This document shows, piece by piece, positions 16,232-25,184 of a stretch of 64,000 nucleotides of DNA. The position numbers and the translations under genes are program-made. The notes beneath the pieces are model-generated. The model ran no database searches. It was given only the letters and a program-made list of their open reading frames with translations, and was not told the DNA's origin. This DNA comes from Actinomycetota bacterium (GTDB lineage: Bacteria > Actinomycetota > Thermoleophilia > Gaiellales > Gaiellaceae). The stretch covers positions 1 to 64,000 of the forward strand of contig JAIBJN010000001.1 of NCBI GenBank assembly GCA_020029595.1, read 5' to 3'. The first letter of the stretch is position 1. Each line of letters starts with the position of its first letter.

Positions 16232-17103
16232 CCCTTTCCCTCGAGCCGCATGAGCCCACGCCGCGCCGCCTCGGCGTGGGAGCCGCAGGCGACGAGGTCC
16301 TCCCAGCGGATCACCTCGCAGCGGATGAAGCCGCGGGCGAGGTCCGTGTGGACGGAGGCGGCCGCGTCGAGCGCAGTCTCGCCGCGCCGGAGCGTCCACG
16401 CGCGCGCCTCCTTGTCCGCGGCGGTGAAGAAGCTAACGAGGTCGAGTGCTGCGAAGAGACGCCGGACGACCTCCTCGAGAGCCGAGGCGCCTTCGCGGAA
16501 GGCCGCCGCCTCCTGCTCGGGCAGCTCGGCGAGCTCACTCTCGAGCTTCAGGTCGATGCCGGCCGGGCCGTTGACGACCTCGAGCAGCGGCTTCGCCGTC
16601 AGGGGCTCGAGCTCGGGCGGGAGCGGCTCGGGGAAGCTCTCCACCGACTCGCCCGCGTCGAGATGCGCGAGCAGGCGCTCGAGCATCGCGACCTCGCCGC
16701 GGAGCGCGGGATCGCCCGACTTGGCCTGCTTCGCGACGCGCTCGAGCCGACGCTCGACGTGCTCGCGGTCGCTCAGGAGGAGCTCCAGGCCGAATGTCAC
16801 GCGATCGTCCTCCGGGCTCCGCGTCCCGGACCAGGCGTCGAGCACGAGGAGAAGCGCATCGACTCGACGCAGGTTGCCGAGCGGCTGAGCGCCTGCGCCC
16901 GGGTGGTCCACGATCCGGATGGCAGCGGGCGTGATCTTGCGCGAGCCGACGACCGCGGCCACCTGCTCGAGGCGCTCGTCGGCGGTCGGAGCCATGGCCA
17001 CGTTCTCCTTGCCGGACACGGTCGCCGCGGCGCCCGTGAGGGCGTTGAAGAGCGTCGTCTTCCCCACGTCGGGCGGGCCCACGATTCCGACCTCCAGAGG
17101 CAT
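16177..17103 (-). CDS. YchF/Obg-type GTPase, divergent and short
   Basis: A 308-residue P-loop protein, shorter than typical YchF (about 363). The Walker A motif GPPDVGKTTLFNAL is at residues 9-22. The switch II region is VDHPGAGAQPLG instead of the usual DIAGLVKGAS. The coiled-coil middle and the C-terminal TGS-like domain (SFFTAADKEARAWTLRRGETA, GKGYVVEDGDVLNIRF) are YchF-like. The NVxE specificity motif is replaced by VVNGPAG, so nucleotide preference is unclear. The start has a TAGAGT hexamer six bases upstream. Confidence 0.8.
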   Translation of the reverse strand: MPLEVGIVGPPDVGKTTLFNALTGAAATVSGKENVAMAPTADERLEQVAAVVGSRKITPAAIRIVDHPGAGAQPLGNLRRVDALLLVLDAWSGTRSPEDDRVTFGLELLLSDREHVERRLERVAKQAKSGDPALRGEVAMLERLLAHLDAGESVESFPEPLPPELEPLTAKPLLEVVNGPAGIDLKLESELAELPEQEAAAFREGASALEEVVRRLFAALDLVSFFTAADKEARAWTLRRGETALDAAASVHTDLARGFIRCEVIRWEDLVACGSHAEAARRGLMRLEGKGYVVEDGDVLNIRFSPPR

Positions 17104-17109
17104 GGCACG

Positions 17110-17115
17110 ACTCTA
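17110..17115 (-). promoter_or_regulatory. -10 element of the YchF-type gene (leaderless)
   Basis: Minus-strand TAGAGT six bases before the ATG at 17103, facing the divergent -10 at 17138-17143. Confidence 0.55.
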
Positions 17116-17137
17116 GACGGCACGGGCTCAACACCAG

Positions 17138-17143
17138 TACGAT
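17138..17143 (+). promoter_or_regulatory. -10 element of the cNMP-binding gene (leaderless)
   Basis: TACGAT six bases before the GTG at 17150. Confidence 0.55.
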
Positions 17144-17149
17144 CGCATC

Positions 17150-17563
17150 GTGGCGATCGACACCGTCCAGGCTCTGAGCCGCGTTCCGCTTCTCTCAGGC
17201 CTCGATCCCAAGGAGCTCGAGCGGCTCGCAGGCTCCTTCACGGAGCGCGCCTTCCCGGCGGACACCGTCGTGGTCAAGCAGGGCGACGAGCGGGGGATCG
17301 GCTTCTTCGTCATCACCGAGGGCAATGCCCGCGTCTCCGTCGACGGACGGGAGCTCGACGTTCTCGGTCCGGGAGATCATTTCGGCGAGATCGCCCTCAT
17401 CGGCGACCGGGTGCGGACGGCGACGGTCACAGCGGAAACCGACCTCCGGACGCTCGTCACGACCGTCTGGGAGTTTCGAGGCTTCGTCAAGAACGACCCG
17501 GACGTGGCGTGGAAGCTCCTCGAGCACCTCGTCGGGCTCCTCCAGGAGTCGCAGGCCTCCTAG
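17150..17563 (+). CDS. Single-domain cyclic-nucleotide-binding protein
   Basis: A 137-residue stand-alone cNMP-binding domain. The phosphate-binding cassette reads FGEIALIGDRVRTATV, keeping the Glu and Arg that contact ribose and phosphate. There is no helix-turn-helix, so it is not a Crp-type regulator by itself. It could be a small cAMP sensor protein, a likely partner for the cyclases in this window. It resembles the C-terminal piece at the left edge of the window. Confidence 0.85.
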   Translation: MAIDTVQALSRVPLLSGLDPKELERLAGSFTERAFPADTVVVKQGDERGIGFFVITEGNARVSVDGRELDVLGPGDHFGEIALIGDRVRTATVTAETDLRTLVTTVWEFRGFVKNDPDVAWKLLEHLVGLLQESQAS

Positions 17564-17579
17564 CCGAGGTCGGTGAGCG

Positions 17580-17807
17580 CTAGGCGGACGCGGCGAAGCC
17601 GATCTGCGTCTCCCGCTCGGATCGCCTGACGTAGACGACCTTCCCGAGCGCGAGCACGTACGTCCCGTCCTCCGTCTCGAGCTCGTAGACCGGCTCCGAG
17701 GCGGCGAGAGCCGCCCCGAGCGCGTCGGCAACCTCCGGCGCGACGTCAGCGCCGACCGACTGGCCGCCCTCGAAGGCGACTTGAATGTGAACTGTCTTCT
17801 CAGACAC
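17580..17807 (-). CDS. Small hypothetical protein, DUF3107-like
   Basis: A 75-residue protein starting MSEKTVHIQVAFEGGQ and ending GKVVYVRRSERETQIGFA. The layout of beta strands, helix and C-terminal strands resembles actinobacterial DUF3107 proteins, whose ends typically read like IAYVEIG followed by VGFG, but the match is only by eye. Its 5' end overlaps the 3' end of the upstream epimerase gene by eight bases, so they are cotranscribed. Confidence 0.6.
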   Translation of the reverse strand: MSEKTVHIQVAFEGGQSVGADVAPEVADALGAALAASEPVYELETEDGTYVLALGKVVYVRRSERETQIGFAASA

Positions 17808-18201
17808 CGATCACCTCCGCGAGGACGCCCTGCAGCGAGTGGGGGTGGACGAAGGAGACGAGGTGGCCGCCGAGGCCCGGGCGGGGCTCGGGGTCGATCA
17901 CCTCGACGCCCTTGGCGGTGAGCTCGTCCACGGCCGCGGCCACGTCGTCCACGGCGATGCCGACGTGGTGCATCCCGGGGCCGCGCTGCGCGAGGAAGCG
18001 CCCGACGTGGGTGTCCTCCCCGAGCGGAGACACCAGCTCGACCCTGCCCACGCCGAGCCGGAGGTACACCGCCTCGACGCCCTGGTTCTCGAGCCGGCCG
18101 CGCATCTCGACCTCCGCACCGAAGAGCGACCGGTACAGCTCCACGGCCGCGTCGAGGTCCTCGACGGCGAAGGCGACGTGGTGCACGGAGCGCACGTCCA
18201 C
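17800..18201 (-). CDS. mce: Methylmalonyl-CoA epimerase (VOC superfamily)
   Basis: A 133-residue glyoxalase-fold enzyme that interconverts R- and S-methylmalonyl-CoA in propionate metabolism. The VOC repeat begins VHHVAFAVEDLDAAVELYRS (first metal His), followed by VELVSPLGEDTHVGRFL and GPGMHHVGIAVDD (second His), and ends HPHSLQGVLAEV with the conserved Glu ligand. The GTG at 18201 is chosen because a TAGGAT hexamer lies seven bases upstream. Methylmalonyl-CoA mutase is not in the window. Confidence 0.9.
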   Translation of the reverse strand: MDVRSVHHVAFAVEDLDAAVELYRSLFGAEVEMRGRLENQGVEAVYLRLGVGRVELVSPLGEDTHVGRFLAQRGPGMHHVGIAVDDVAAAVDELTAKGVEVIDPEPRPGLGGHLVSFVHPHSLQGVLAEVIGV

Positions 18202-18208
18202 CCGGCCG

Positions 18209-18214
18209 ATCCTA
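18209..18214 (-). promoter_or_regulatory. -10 element of the epimerase gene (leaderless)
   Basis: Minus-strand TAGGAT seven bases before the GTG at 18201; it supports that start over others. Confidence 0.5.
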
Positions 18215-18244
18215 GCGGCTCGGCCCACAGCGCCCCGGCGGGTA

Positions 18245-19759
18245 CTAGTCGGAGACCGAGAGCGCCTGCGGCGTCCCCACGCGCTCGGAGGCGTTCGATT
18301 CCGGCGGGACGTCGGCCAGGAGCTCTGCCAGCTCCTGGCGGAGGAGCGTCTCCTTCTCCAGAAGCGCGGCGGCGAGCTTGTCGAGCGAGCGGCGGTGCTT
18401 CGAGAGCAGGCGGACGGCTTCGGAGAAGGCCTGGTCGGTGAGGCGCGACTGCTCCTCGTCACGGAGTTGCTTCGTCTGCTCGGAGAGGGCGTAGTTGTCG
18501 GCCCGCATCGTCCGTGCGGTGACCTCGTCGCCCATCCCGAACTCGAAGATCATGGAGCGGGCGAGCTCCGTCACGCGCTCGAGGTCGTTGGCGGCGCCGT
18601 TCGTGACCGCCCCGAAGACGATCTGCTCGGCGGCCCGACCGGCGAGGAGCACCTTCATGAAGTCGACGAGCTCCTCCTTCGTGTGCAGGTAGCGGTCCTC
18701 CTGCGGGGTGTTGAGCGTGTAGCCGAGCGCGCGACCGCGAGAGACGATCGTCACCTTCTGCACGGGCTGCGGGTCGCCGACGAGGTGCGACATGAGCGCG
18801 TGACCGCCCTCGTGGTAGGCGAGGATCCGCTTCTCCTTCTCCGTGACGACGCGGCGCTGCTGCAGGCCGGCGACGATGCGCTCGAGCGCGGCGTCGAAGT
18901 CCGCCTGGGCGATCTCGGCGTGGTCGGCTCGCCCGGCGAAGATGGCGGCCTCGTTGCAGATGTTGGCGAGGTCGGCGCCCGTGAGGCCCGCGGTCTGGCG
19001 CGCGAGCTGGTTCAGCTCGACGTTCGCGGCGAGCGGCTTCCCGCGCGTGTGGACGGCGAGGATCGCCTCGCGACCGGCGAGGTCGGGGGGACCGACGAGA
19101 ATCTGGCGGTCGAAGCGGCCCGGACGCAGCAGTGCCGCGTCGAGGTCCTCGAGCCGGTTCGAGGCGGCGATGATGACGACCTGCTCGCGGTGGTTGAAGC
19201 CGTCGAGCTCGACGAGGAGCTGGTTCAGGGTCTGGTCGTGCTCGCGGTTGAACCCGGAGCCGGTGCGGCGCGAGCCCACGGCGTCGAGCTCGTCGATGAA
19301 GACGATCGCGGGCGCGTGCTTCCGTGCCCGCTCGAAGAGCTTGCGGATGCGGGCGGCGCCGAGACCTGCGAACATCTCCACGAAGGCCGACGCGCTCTGC
19401 GAGTAGAAGGTGGAGCCGGACGCGTGCGCGACCGCCTTGGCGAGGAGCGTCTTACCGGTGCCGGGCGGCCCGTAGAGGAGAATGCCCTTGGGGACGCGAG
19501 CGCCCAGGCGCGAGAAGCGGCGGGGGTTCTTGAGGAAGTCGACGACCTCCTGGAGCTCGGCGGCGGCCTCGTCCACGCCCGCGATGTCGGCCCACGTCAC
19601 CGACGACTTCGAGGAGGGCTCGACCTCGGTGGGCCGCACGCGCGGCATCAGCGAGAGCGACTTCCAGATCAGGAAGACGATCAGGCCGAGAAAGACCAGC
19701 GGCAACCACGTCAGGGCCATGTTCGGAAGCCCGTTGATGAAGTCGAGCACAGCGTCCAC
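18245..19759 (-). CDS. ftsH: FtsH-type AAA+ zinc metalloprotease, short N terminus
   Basis: A 504-residue membrane protease that unfolds and degrades membrane and cytosolic proteins. A single transmembrane helix (about residues 15-33) replaces the usual two helices and extracytoplasmic domain, so it is about 130 residues shorter than typical FtsH. The AAA domain has GPPGTGKTLLAK (Walker A), IVFIDELDAVG (Walker B) and LLRPGRFDRQ. The protease domain has the zinc motif HEGGHAL near residue 326. Start GTG. It may be an accessory paralogue of a full-length FtsH encoded elsewhere. Confidence 0.9.
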   Translation of the reverse strand: MDAVLDFINGLPNMALTWLPLVFLGLIVFLIWKSLSLMPRVRPTEVEPSSKSSVTWADIAGVDEAAAELQEVVDFLKNPRRFSRLGARVPKGILLYGPPGTGKTLLAKAVAHASGSTFYSQSASAFVEMFAGLGAARIRKLFERARKHAPAIVFIDELDAVGSRRTGSGFNREHDQTLNQLLVELDGFNHREQVVIIAASNRLEDLDAALLRPGRFDRQILVGPPDLAGREAILAVHTRGKPLAANVELNQLARQTAGLTGADLANICNEAAIFAGRADHAEIAQADFDAALERIVAGLQQRRVVTEKEKRILAYHEGGHALMSHLVGDPQPVQKVTIVSRGRALGYTLNTPQEDRYLHTKEELVDFMKVLLAGRAAEQIVFGAVTNGAANDLERVTELARSMIFEFGMGDEVTARTMRADNYALSEQTKQLRDEEQSRLTDQAFSEAVRLLSKHRRSLDKLAAALLEKETLLRQELAELLADVPPESNASERVGTPQALSVSD

Positions 19760-19814
19760 CCGCGGCTTGCATCGGCAGGCCGCGCCGAAACCTGAAGCGG
19801 ACGCGCGGCGGGTC

Positions 19815-20888
19815 CTACGCGACGAGCTCGAGCCGCGAGTTCGGCCGGTACGTGCGCCCGACCTTGGCGGACGGAAGCCCGTCGGCGAGAACGATGTCGG
19901 CGGTGAAGTCGTTGTCGCCGCGAATGAGCGAGGAGCCGACGCCGTAGGAGTCCACGGGAACCCCCTTCTCCTCGAACTCGCGGATGCGCTCGACGTCGAA
20001 CCCGCCCGAGACGACGATCTTGACGCGCTCGAAGCCGTTCTCGTCGAGCGCGGCGCGCACCTTGTGCACCAGCCGCTCGTTCACGCCACGCGGGTCGAAG
20101 TCGCCCATCTCGCCCCAGAGGGAACGGTCGACCAGCGTCCGCGAGGTGTCGAGGCGGACGCCCCAGAGGCGATCGCCGAGCGCGCGGGCGACCTCGAGCG
20201 ACGTCCGCACGGAGTCGTTCTCGAAGTCGACGAGGACGACGATGTTCACGCCCTCCTGCCCCGACTCGGCGAACTTCGTCGCCGCCAGCACGGTGTTCCC
20301 TCCGTAGGCGGCGATCAGCGCGTGAGGCACGGTGCCGATCCCGCGGCCCCCCCACCAGGAGGCCTGCGCGTCCGTCGAGACGCCGATCGCGCCCGCGACG
20401 TGGGCCGCGTAGCCGTCGCCGGTCTGCACGCGATGGTGGTCGTGCCGGGCGGGAAAGAAGAGGATCGGCTTCCCGCGGGCCGCGTGGACGACGCGCCGGG
20501 TGTTCGTGGAGATGAGCGTCCGGCGGGCGAGCACGCCGAGATAGCACGTCTCCAGGTGCGCGAAGAGCGTGTAGTCGCCCTCGATCGTCATCACGGTCTC
20601 CCACGGGGAGATCTCGTCGCCGTCGAAGAGCGCGTGGACCGTGAGCGCGTCCCAGTCGTGGGAGCAGAGCTTGAGGATCGCGATCGCCTCGTCCATCCCG
20701 CCCAGCACGGCCCGCTGCTTCTGGAAGACCTGCATCACGACTCGCGGGCGCCGGCCGTCCGCGAGCAGCGTCTCGCGGGCGTGGTTGAAGTAGACGTCCG
20801 TGTAGTAGCCCTCCCGCATCTTCTCGACCGGGAGGTCGAAGATCTCAGGCGGGAGGCGCTTCCTCCGCTGGGTTGTCTCCACGGCCAT
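19815..20888 (-). CDS. pncB: Nicotinate phosphoribosyltransferase
   Basis: A 357-residue enzyme of NAD salvage that joins nicotinate and PRPP. Family features are the N-terminal MREGYYTDVYF, ETCYLGVLARRTLISTNTRR, ASWWGGRGIGTVPHALIAAY, and the phosphate-binding VSGGFDVERI near residue 300 followed by YGVGSSL. The 5' end overlaps the DUF1385 gene by 44 bases. An internal TAGAAT hexamer nine bases before the ATG suggests its own promoter as well as read-through. Confidence 0.9.
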   Translation of the reverse strand: MAVETTQRRKRLPPEIFDLPVEKMREGYYTDVYFNHARETLLADGRRPRVVMQVFQKQRAVLGGMDEAIAILKLCSHDWDALTVHALFDGDEISPWETVMTIEGDYTLFAHLETCYLGVLARRTLISTNTRRVVHAARGKPILFFPARHDHHRVQTGDGYAAHVAGAIGVSTDAQASWWGGRGIGTVPHALIAAYGGNTVLAATKFAESGQEGVNIVVLVDFENDSVRTSLEVARALGDRLWGVRLDTSRTLVDRSLWGEMGDFDPRGVNERLVHKVRAALDENGFERVKIVVSGGFDVERIREFEEKGVPVDSYGVGSSLIRGDNDFTADIVLADGLPSAKVGRTYRPNSRLELVA

Positions 20889-21666
20889 TTCCAGCGGATT
20901 CTAGGCGGAGGCACTCGGCGAGGGCCGCGTTCGCCACCTCGAGCTGCTCCGGGGACGGCTCGGCGGTGACGAGCCGCTGCTGGAGCTCGTGGCCCGGCCG
21001 GGCGAGGGCGCGGGCGAGGGGATGCCGCTCGTTGGCAACCATCCAGGTGAAGATTTCGGTGGCGGCCGCGACGGCGCCGACCCCGGCTGCCAGGCGGGCG
21101 GCCGGGCGCAGGCGCTTCGGAGCACGCGCAGACAACGTGCTCCCCACCGCGGTTGTCACGAGCAGCGGGCCGATCATGTGCGAGCCGCAGCGCTCGTGCT
21201 CGCGCGTGCGCGGCTCCCCGTGCTCGTAGCTCCCGATAGAGATGTGCTCGGCGCCGTGGTAGGAGGCGAGCTCCGTGCCGCGGAGGGCGACGACGGCCGG
21301 CCCGAGGGCGACGAGCGCCGCCAGCGACTCCTGGGTGAGTGGCGAGAGGCGCGAGCGACGGAGACCCTGGATGGCGACCATGCTGCCCGCCATCGCGCCG
21401 ACGACGCCGGGGCGCTGGAACGGAAGCTTCGCCTCGGGGAGACGCCGTCGCACCTCGGGGAGCAGCGCGAAGATCTCGGCAATCCGGAGCGGGCCGCGGG
21501 CCAGGCGGCTCCCGGCGTCCATCGCCTTCAACGGCTTCTCGCCGGAGGCGAGCCTGAGCTCGCCCTCCTCGGTGCGCACGGCGCAGGCCCACTGCCGCGG
21601 CCCGTGGACGAGCACGCCGTTGGCGAGCGCCATCCCGCCGAGACGGACTGCCGGCTCTCTACTCAC
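20845..21666 (-). CDS. DUF1385 family membrane protein
   Basis: A 273-residue protein with the DUF1385 signature YHGAEHISIGSYEHG followed by EHERCGSHMIGPL, a His/Glu/Cys cluster near the middle that could bind metal. Hydrophobic stretches lie at about 95-130 and 185-220. Function unknown. The GTG at 21666 overlaps the stop of the M20 peptidase gene (GTGA), so it belongs to the methyltransferase-M20-DUF1385-pncB operon. Confidence 0.8.
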   Translation of the reverse strand: MSREPAVRLGGMALANGVLVHGPRQWACAVRTEEGELRLASGEKPLKAMDAGSRLARGPLRIAEIFALLPEVRRRLPEAKLPFQRPGVVGAMAGSMVAIQGLRRSRLSPLTQESLAALVALGPAVVALRGTELASYHGAEHISIGSYEHGEPRTREHERCGSHMIGPLLVTTAVGSTLSARAPKRLRPAARLAAGVGAVAAATEIFTWMVANERHPLARALARPGHELQQRLVTAEPSPEQLEVANAALAECLRLESAGNGRGDNPAEEAPPA

Positions 21667-22958
21667 TCTCCAAGTGTACGGGCGGCGTGCAGGAGGAACC
21701 GGGTCCCGAGCTCGAGGTCCTCGACGGCGATCCGCTCGTCGGCGGAGTGGATCAGGCGGGCGGCGAGGTCGGCTTCCATCGTCCGCATGGGGAAGAAGCC
21801 GTACGCGACGGTCCCGAAGGCCTGGCGCAGGAAGTGGCTGTCCGTGAAGCCCGGGGAGATGACCGGGATGACCCGTGCATCGGGCTCCTCGCTGCGAACG
21901 AAGGACTCCACTGCGTCCCAGAGCGGCGTCCCGAGCGGGGAGCGCGTCCCGCCCACGGCCTCGATCCACTCGAGCTCGTAGCCGTCTTCGCCGAGTGCGG
22001 CGCGAATCGCGGGCTCGACGTCTGCGGGCGTCTCGCCCGGCAGCAGGCGACAGTCGCAGACCACCTCGCAGAGGCCGGGAATCACGTTCGTCCGCTGCGA
22101 GGCGGTGATCATCGTCGGCGAGACCACGGGGCCGAGTATCGGCTCGACCGTCTCGCGAACGTCGCGTGGGAGCTCGGCGACGATCCGCTCGAGTTGGTCC
22201 GGGTCGGACGCATCCCCGAGGGTGGCGAAGAGCGCCTCGGTCTCGGGGATGAGACGCGGCGCCTGCCGGAACCCGGCGAGGCGGCCGACGAGGCGCGCCG
22301 CCCGCACGAGGGCGTTGTCGGCAATCCCCGGCGTGGACGCGTGACCGCTGCGGCCGTGGACGCGCAGGCGGAAGGGAGCGCTCATCTTCTCCGCGGTCGT
22401 GCACAGGTACGCGGGCCGATCGCCCACGACAACACGATCGCCCCCGCCCTCGTTCACGCAGTAGTCGGTGCGGACCGCCTCCGGATGCGCACGGCAGAGC
22501 CAGGAGAGCCCGACGTCCATTCCGACCTCCTCGTCGGCGGTAGCCGCGAAGACGAGGTCCCCGGCCGGCTCGAAGCCCTCACGCGCGAGCGTGGCGATCG
22601 CGACGGCAGCGGCGGCGACGTGGCCCTTCATGTCGAGCGCGCCGCGCCCCCAGACGCAGCCGTCTTTGAGCGCGCCGGACCAGGGGTCGACAGACCACTC
22701 CTCCGGATCGGCGACGACCGTGTCCGTGTGTGAGAGGAGGAGCAGGCTAGGGCCCTCGCCGCGTCCGGGCAGGCGCGAGACGAGGTTCGCCCGCTCGGGC
22801 TCGCGCGCGTAGAGCTCGCAGGTCAAGCCCGCCTCGTGGAGATGGGCGCGCAGGAGCTCCGCCGCCCGCGTCTCGTTCCCGGGCGGGTTCACCGTGTCGA
22901 GACGCAGGAGCTCCCGGAGGAGGCCGACGGCCTCGTCACGGAGGGTCGCGACCGCCAC
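21663..22958 (-). CDS. M20-family metallopeptidase (ArgE/DapE/ACY1-like)
   Basis: A 431-residue di-zinc amidohydrolase. Active-site motifs are LLLSHTDTV (metal His and catalytic Asp), WGRGALDMKG (bridging Asp), ADEEVGMD (catalytic and metal Glu), and SHF near the C terminus. The lid domain includes HGRSGHASTP. The substrate is probably an N-acylated amino acid or dipeptide. The start GTG shares its first base with the methyltransferase stop (TAGTG). Confidence 0.9.
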   Translation of the reverse strand: MAVATLRDEAVGLLRELLRLDTVNPPGNETRAAELLRAHLHEAGLTCELYAREPERANLVSRLPGRGEGPSLLLLSHTDTVVADPEEWSVDPWSGALKDGCVWGRGALDMKGHVAAAAVAIATLAREGFEPAGDLVFAATADEEVGMDVGLSWLCRAHPEAVRTDYCVNEGGGDRVVVGDRPAYLCTTAEKMSAPFRLRVHGRSGHASTPGIADNALVRAARLVGRLAGFRQAPRLIPETEALFATLGDASDPDQLERIVAELPRDVRETVEPILGPVVSPTMITASQRTNVIPGLCEVVCDCRLLPGETPADVEPAIRAALGEDGYELEWIEAVGGTRSPLGTPLWDAVESFVRSEEPDARVIPVISPGFTDSHFLRQAFGTVAYGFFPMRTMEADLAARLIHSADERIAVEDLELGTRFLLHAARTLGE

Positions 22959-23755
22959 TATCGCCGCGTGCCCAGAGTGAGGAGGTACGTCCGGGGCATA
23001 CGGACGCCGCTCCCGTCGTCGTAACGCGCATGGAGCTCCACGAACCTGCGGCGGAGCTCCTCGCGTGGGCCCTCGTCGAGCGAGTCGGCGAGCGTCTTCG
23101 TCGGGCCGTACGAGGTGGAGAAGAGCTCCCACGCGTCCTCGGCGGCGGGCATGACGAGCAGGGACTCGAGCGAGTGGAACTCGAGGTCGAAGCCGTCCTC
23201 GAGGAGCTCGGTGACGTGCTCCTCGCGGCCCCAGTCGAACGGCGAGCCGATCCCCGGCGGCGGCGGAGCGGGCTGGAAGTCCGCCTGGATGCGGAAGATC
23301 TCGGCCAGCGTGCTGTCGGGACGCCAGCACGCGAGGCCGATCCGACCGCCAGGCCGGCAGACACGGGTGAGCTCGCGGGCGACGGCGTCGTGATCAGGAG
23401 CGAACATGACCCCGCAGGACGACGAGATCGCGTCGAAGGAGGCGTCCCCGTACGGCAACGCCTCCGAATCGCCTACGTCGTACTGGATCTCCAGGCCCTC
23501 GTCCGCGGCCTCCCGACGGGCCGTGTCGATGAGCGCCGGAGCGATATCGAGGCCGACAACGTCCGCGCCCGCACGAGCGGCACGTTTTGCCGTCTCGCCG
23601 GTTCCCGTCGCGGAGTCGAGCCAACGGAGTCCCGGCGCAGGCTCCAGGCGGGTGACGAGATCGTCCTGAAGATCGGCGATGGTAGCGCTGACCCGCTCGT
23701 ACGGCCCCGTGCCCCAGACGACGCTGTGGCGCGCTTTGAGCTCCTCGAAGGGCAT
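22958..23755 (-). CDS. Class I SAM-dependent methyltransferase
   Basis: A 265-residue methyltransferase. Motif I is LDSATGTGETA near residue 46, the acidic ribose-binding VGLDIAPALI follows, and SFDAISSSCGVMFAPDH is motif II/post-II. Such UbiE/Coq5-like proteins methylate small molecules; the substrate is unknown. Unlike many genes here it has an AAGGAGG ribosome-binding site, with a TATGCT hexamer about 27 bases upstream of the ATG. First gene of the operon running left to pncB. Confidence 0.85.
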   Translation of the reverse strand: MPFEELKARHSVVWGTGPYERVSATIADLQDDLVTRLEPAPGLRWLDSATGTGETAKRAARAGADVVGLDIAPALIDTARREAADEGLEIQYDVGDSEALPYGDASFDAISSSCGVMFAPDHDAVARELTRVCRPGGRIGLACWRPDSTLAEIFRIQADFQPAPPPPGIGSPFDWGREEHVTELLEDGFDLEFHSLESLLVMPAAEDAWELFSTSYGPTKTLADSLDEGPREELRRRFVELHARYDDGSGVRMPRTYLLTLGTRR

Positions 23756-23781
23756 GGTGTCCTCCTTGCCGTTGAGCGGCG

Positions 23782-23789
23782 AGCATACT
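23782..23789. promoter_or_regulatory. Overlapping divergent -10 elements (methyltransferase / rarA)
   Basis: The octamer AGCATACT contains TATGCT on the minus strand for the methyltransferase. On the plus strand it contains CATACT seven bases before the rarA GTG at 23797. The two promoters cannot both be occupied. Confidence 0.45.
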
Positions 23790-23796
23790 GCCCCTC

Positions 23797-25035
23797 GTGA
23801 GCGACCTCTTCTCCGATGCAGCCGAGGGGCGCGCCTCCGAGATCGCGCCCCTCGCCGCGCGCCTGCGACCGGAGCGCCTGGAGGACTTCGTCGGGCAGGC
23901 GGGCATCGTCGGAGAGGACTCCGCGCTCGCGCGCGCGATCGCGGAGGACCGGATGGGCTCGGCTGTCTTCTACGGGCCGCCGGGGAGCGGCAAGACGACG
24001 CTCGCCCGCATCGTCGCCGGCGTCACAGGTGCGGCCTTCGAGGAGCTTTCCGCCGTCTCGGCGTCGGTCGCGGACGTGCGCGCCGTGCTCGCCCGTGCGA
24101 AGGAGCGGCTCGGCGCCCAGGGGCGACGGACGATCCTCTTCCTCGACGAGATCCACCGCTTCAACAAGGCCCAGCAGGACGCGCTTCTCCCGGCGGTCGA
24201 GTCCGGGCTCGTGACCCTCATCGGGGCGACGACGGAGAACCCGTACTTCGAGGTCAACTCGGCCCTCCTCTCGCGCACCCAGGTCTACGAGCTCGAGCCG
24301 CTGTCGCACGAGGAGCTCACGGTGATCGCTAGACGCGGCGCCGCGCATCTAGACACCGAAGTCCCCGACGAGCTGGTCGACCTCATCGCCGCCAAGGCCG
24401 GCGGCGACGCCCGCAACGCGCTCAACATCCTCGAGCTCGCCTGGTCGACGGCGCAGTCCGAGGGCGGCCCGCTCGAGGAGCGACACGTCGAGGACGCGGC
24501 CCGCCGCCGGCCGGTCGTCTACGACAAGGGCGGCGACGCGCACTACGACTTCACCTCCGCCTTCATCAAGGCGATCCGCGGCTCGGACCCTGACGCGGCG
24601 CTCTACTACCTCGCGGCGATGCTCGAGGGCGGAGAGGATCCCCGCTACATCGCCCGGCGCCTGCTCGTCCACGCCTCCGAGGACATCGGCATGGCCGACT
24701 CGCAGGCGCTCCTCGTGGCGGCGGCGGCCGCACACGCGGTCGAGCACGTGGGTTTGCCGGAGGCGCAGCTGAACCTCGCGCACGCGACGATCTACCTGGC
24801 CGCGGCGCCGAAGTCGAACGCGGTGGTCAAGGCGATCGGCGCCGCCCGGCGAGACGTGCGGGAGCACGGCGCCATCCGCCCCCCGAAGCCGCTCCGCGAC
24901 GCAAGCTACCGCGGCGCGAAGAAGCTCGGCCACGGCGAGGGCTACGTCTATTCCCCCGACGACCCCGCCGGCTACGACGTCGACTACCTCCCGGAGGAGC
25001 TCCGCGGGCGCCGCTACTACGAGCCCGGCGAGTAG
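23797..25035 (+). CDS. rarA: RarA/MgsA replication-recombination AAA+ ATPase
   Basis: A 412-residue clamp-loader-like ATPase acting at stalled replication forks. It starts near [15 protein letters not shown], has Walker [13 protein letters not shown] near residue 61, Walker [17 protein letters not shown] near 115, and the sensor region [18 protein letters not shown]. The C-terminal tetramerisation part contains [29 protein letters not shown] start with a probable leaderless promoter. Transcription ends near the hairpin at 25053-25094. Confidence 0.95.
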   Translation: MSDLFSDAAEGRASEIAPLAARLRPERLEDFVGQAGIVGEDSALARAIAEDRMGSAVFYGPPGSGKTTLARIVAGVTGAAFEELSAVSASVADVRAVLARAKERLGAQGRRTILFLDEIHRFNKAQQDALLPAVESGLVTLIGATTENPYFEVNSALLSRTQVYELEPLSHEELTVIARRGAAHLDTEVPDELVDLIAAKAGGDARNALNILELAWSTAQSEGGPLEERHVEDAARRRPVVYDKGGDAHYDFTSAFIKAIRGSDPDAALYYLAAMLEGGEDPRYIARRLLVHASEDIGMADSQALLVAAAAAHAVEHVGLPEAQLNLAHATIYLAAAPKSNAVVKAIGAARRDVREHGAIRPPKPLRDASYRGAKKLGHGEGYVYSPDDPAGYDVDYLPEELRGRRYYEPGE

Positions 25036-25052
25036 CCCACATCTCCACACCC

Positions 25053-25094
25053 GGCCACGGGAGCCCTGTCAGGGGTCAGACCCCGGGCGTGGCC
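25053..25094. repeat. Nested REP-like hairpin after rarA
   Basis: Outer arms GGCCACG and CGTGGCC enclose an inner GGGG-TCAGA-CCCC hairpin. It lies in a 149-base noncoding gap between rarA and the ETF gene. It may be a REP-like repeat or the rarA terminator; there is no T run. Confidence 0.5.
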
Positions 25095-25172
25095 GCGAGG
25101 GCCATGTCGACGGGATGGTTGCGTGCGCCGGAGGCATCCGGACACGGCTGAGGAGGGTGGGGAAGCAGTGGA

Positions 25173-25178
25173 TAGGCT
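25173..25178 (+). promoter_or_regulatory. -10 element of the ETF gene (leaderless)
   Basis: TAGGCT six bases before the GTG at 25185. Confidence 0.55.
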
Positions 25179-25184
25179 CCCGGA

